Assembly (NCBI GenBank): GCA_900466005.1 | Contig: UEGQ01000018.1 | Location: 1-37,549, forward strand | Direction: 5' to 3' | Source: Hyphomicrobiales bacterium | GTDB taxonomy: Bacteria; Pseudomonadota; Alphaproteobacteria; Rhizobiales; Rhizobiaceae | DNA length: 37,549 nt | Shown: positions 35,810-37,549 of the stretch, piece by piece | Layout: each line of letters opens with the position of its first letter | How positions within the stretch are numbered: the stretch's first letter is position 1 | Position numbers and translations under genes: made by a program | Notes under the pieces: model-generated | The model's database searches: none | What the model was told of the DNA's origin: nothing | The model's input: only the letters and a program-made list of their open reading frames with translations

Positions 35810-36124
35810 TTAGGCGGCCTTCTTCTGCTCGGCCTGGGCTTCGATAATGCCCATGACGTCGCTTTCCTTCATGATCAGCAGGTCTTCACCGTTGATCTTA
35901 ATTTCGGTACCGGACCATTTGCCGAACAGGATGCGATCACCTGCCTTGACGTCGAGCGCCTGAATGTGGCCAGCCTCATTGCGTGCGCCGGGCCCGACGG
36001 CGATCACCTCGCCCTCCTGAGGCTTTTCCTTAGCGGTGTCGGGGATGATGATGCCACCCTTGGTCTTTTCTTCGGATTCGACGCGGCGGACGAGAATGCG
36101 ATCATGAAGCGGTCGGAACGACAT
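35810..36124 (-). CDS. groS: Co-chaperonin GroES (10 kDa)
   Basis: The product is 104 aa from ATG 36124, preceded by ATGGAGGAAAAC; the in-frame ATG at 36136 is part of that ribosome site and is not used. It has the family pattern [14 protein letters not shown], the mobile loop [19 protein letters not shown] that contacts Gro[29 protein letters not shown] and [15 protein letters not shown]. The C-terminal AEQKKAA extension is a few residues longer than usual. It is first in the groES-groEL operon and under the CIRCE-like operator. Confidence 0.97.
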   Translation of the reverse strand: MSFRPLHDRILVRRVESEEKTKGGIIIPDTAKEKPQEGEVIAVGPGARNEAGHIQALDVKAGDRILFGKWSGTEIKINGEDLLIMKESDVMGIIEAQAEQKKAA

Positions 36125-36230
36125 GTTTTCCTCCATTGAGCAAAAAAGATGACGTTGTTCCCCTCACCGGACCGGATGACCAGTCCGGGCGGGTGCGAAA
36201 AGCCCTGATCTGAGCGTTTCACGCGCCACG

Positions 36231-36259
36231 ATTTGGTTTCGTAATTTTTCGATTTCAAG
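36231..36259 (-). promoter_or_regulatory. Possible heat-shock (sigma-32 type) promoter of groES-groEL
   Basis: The minus strand has CTTGAA, 17 bp, then CCAAAT, about 107 nt before the GroES ATG. It loosely follows the alphaproteobacterial RpoH pattern (CTTG...CCATNT). It is weak evidence on its own but well placed beside the CIRCE-like site. Confidence 0.3.
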
Positions 36260-36276
36260 AGGGCGCAAGAGAAAAA

Positions 36277-36303
36277 TTAGCACTCACGTGGCGCGGCTGC
36301 TAA
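36277..36303. promoter_or_regulatory. Degenerate CIRCE operator (HrcA site)
   Basis: TTAGCACTC is followed by a 9-bp spacer and GGCTGCTAA. The consensus is TTAGCACTC-N9-GAGTGCTAA, so the left arm is perfect and the right arm matches 7 of 9. HrcA repressor binding at such a site controls groESL in alphaproteobacteria. Confidence 0.75.
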
Positions 36304-36406
36304 CACATTGAACACAAAGGCAAAGAGGAAACTTTGCGCTCACAAATTCATTGATGAGAACGCATTTTTTCGCCACTTTATGATTGTCATGAAATGGAGA
36401 TGATGC

Positions 36407-36679
36407 ATGCAATTCTCATCAGACCTGGAGCGGCAGCTCAACGGCTACGGTCTCACGACGGCGCACATCCTTTATCGCATTCCTGATTTTGAATCGGTCC
36501 TTCAGACTTATGTCTGGCAGGACTATGATCTGGCTCCCGATTTTCCAGAAATGCACAAGTTCCTCGATTTCTGGCAGACCAGCCTCGATGGACCTCTGCA
36601 TTCTGTGCGCTATAGCCATCGACGCCTCATCGGGCCGAATGAATGGCGACGCGTCGACGGCGAGTTCAAGCTGCACTGA
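36407..36679 (+). CDS. Usg-family small protein
   Basis: The product is 90 aa. It matches the Usg family of alphaproteobacteria (LERQLNGYGLTTAHILYRIPDF, VWQDYDLAPDFPEMHKFLDFW, SLDGPLHSVRYSHRRLIGPNEWRRVDGEFKLH), which is often found near trp or other housekeeping genes. The function is unknown. The start at 36407 has a GGAGATG site. It is divergent from groESL and 280 nt from GroES. It also supports the alphaproteobacterial origin of this end of the window. Confidence 0.85.
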   Translation: MQFSSDLERQLNGYGLTTAHILYRIPDFESVLQTYVWQDYDLAPDFPEMHKFLDFWQTSLDGPLHSVRYSHRRLIGPNEWRRVDGEFKLH

Positions 36680-36775
36680 GGGCTTGAAACGAGAATTTTC
36701 TCTTCCTAGCTCTTTCGCGGCCGAGGCTTGACGAGCTCGGCCGATATCGCACGTCTATCTTGAGTGAGATTGAAA

Positions 36776-37066
36776 ATGGAAGAGAAGATCAAGATCATCA
36801 AAGATCTCAGCGTTGAGGAACGCGAAGACGTCTTTGTCGACATTGCGCGTATGCTGGAGGGAACTGCACGCGAAGCCTTCGTTGAAGGTAATCGCCATTT
36901 CGCCGCGCTATCAGCCAACATGGCGCAGGCAATTTTCGTGAGTGCTGACGAGCTGGCGCGCGACGACGTGCAAAATGCGGAACATGTGCTTGAGCAGGCG
37001 ACGGCAATGATCGCGCAGTTCAAGGCGCTACACCCATACTCGGTGGTGAGCACGGCCGTTCACTGA
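36776..37066 (+). CDS. Small helical protein of unknown function
   Basis: The product is 96 aa from ATG 36776; a GTG at 36764 would add four residues. It is almost entirely helical, with charged residues: DLSVEEREDVFVDIARML, FVEGNRHFAALSANMAQAIFVSADELARDD and VLEQATAMIAQF. There are no membrane segments, Cys or recognisable domains. It lies 96 nt downstream of the Usg-family gene and may share its transcript. Function is not known. Confidence 0.55.
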   Translation: MEEKIKIIKDLSVEEREDVFVDIARMLEGTAREAFVEGNRHFAALSANMAQAIFVSADELARDDVQNAEHVLEQATAMIAQFKALHPYSVVSTAVH

Positions 37067-37549
37067 TTGAGATAGGCTGGGCCTGCTGTCGCTTTTTTGG
37101 AGTCGGAGCCGGATAAATTACGCCTTGGTCGCGAAGTCATTTGGCTCAGATATCTCCGTATCGAGTGGCGACGCATCCGACCGAAGAAGCGCCCGACGTA
37201 ATAGAACACGTCTGCCTTTGCCGCGTCCTGCTGCTGTAGACCTTGCGTTTGAGCGACAACAAATACGTTTCATCACGCATTGTCCCAGACATGCCCCTAT
37301 CAGCTCATGGAACAGGTGATGCCGAGGTCGCCCCTGCGGCGCTCGAACTGTTCACTCGTGTACTACGCTCGTGGACGAATGTCCTTATGCGAAAAGTAGC
37401 TTCGATGAACGGCTGGTTTCAGGGCAATGAACCTGGCCCCCGCGCGTCCGAAATGAGGGCGCAAACCTGCCATCGCTCTGACGATCGGGCATTGGTTGTC
37501 CCGAAGCTGCGCTGTGCAAAGCAAATGTAAAAGCGATTTTGCAAACCCT
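37067..37549. other. Right-edge stretch with no recognised gene
   Basis: Only short overlapping frames are present, such as a TTG-started one at 37243-37530; none has a ribosome site or family motif. A run of six T at 37091-37096 after short inverted sequences could end the upstream transcript. The window ends before any further gene is visible. Confidence 0.5.

Overview
The window comes from an alphaproteobacterium, most likely a sphingomonad. The groES-groEL pair, the Usg-family gene and the SDR/LysR genes on the right look alphaproteobacterial. This is an inference from protein features only, since no database search was possible. Protein-coding density is high and most of the window is GC-rich, except for an AT-rich pocket at about 29,160-29,600.

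Layout. Positions 1-940 are a scrambled left border: the end of a Cys-rich protein, an MFS transporter cut off after about 73 codons, a decayed amino-acid-permease scrap, a tRNA-like T-arm and strong hairpins. From 29,065 down to 939 runs a single minus-strand block of 20 genes. Many are joined by 1-8 nt stop/start overlaps. The block encodes a complete extracellular contractile injection system (eCIS; the Afp/PVC/MAC family of phage-tail-like particles). In transcription order it holds a small beta-rich protein, sheath, tube, a T4-type hub-assembly-chaperone-like protein, a Pro/Ala-rich protein, a DUF4255 tail-terminator protein, an AAA+ ATPase, a small conserved protein, two large DUF4157 proteins, a CIS tube-initiator protein, a LysM protein, a gpD-like hub, a gpV/gp5-like spike, a PAAR-like tip, gp25, two J-like baseplate proteins, a gpI-like protein with a beta-helix-like tail, and a DUF6519/beta-helix fibre-like protein.

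How it works together. Sheath, tube, terminator and ATPase build and recycle the contractile tail. LysM, gpD, gpV, PAAR, gp25, the J pair and gpI form hub, spike and baseplate. The DUF6519 beta-helix protein probably touches the target. The two DUF4157 proteins between the ATPase and hub modules are the best cargo candidates. One joins DUF4157 to an L,D-transpeptidase/Tlde1-like domain and a beta-barrel-like tail. The other is a 1297-aa protein with three CxxC modules, a possible PD-(D/E)xK-like motif and hydrophobic helices. No lysis gene, integrase or capsid gene is seen.

Right of the eCIS (29.1-37.5 kb) is ordinary accessory and chromosomal sequence. It holds two SDR oxidoreductases, a divergent LysR regulator followed by the remnant of another LysR gene, an unknown 209-aa protein, groES-groEL with a degenerate CIRCE operator, a Usg-family gene and a small helical protein.
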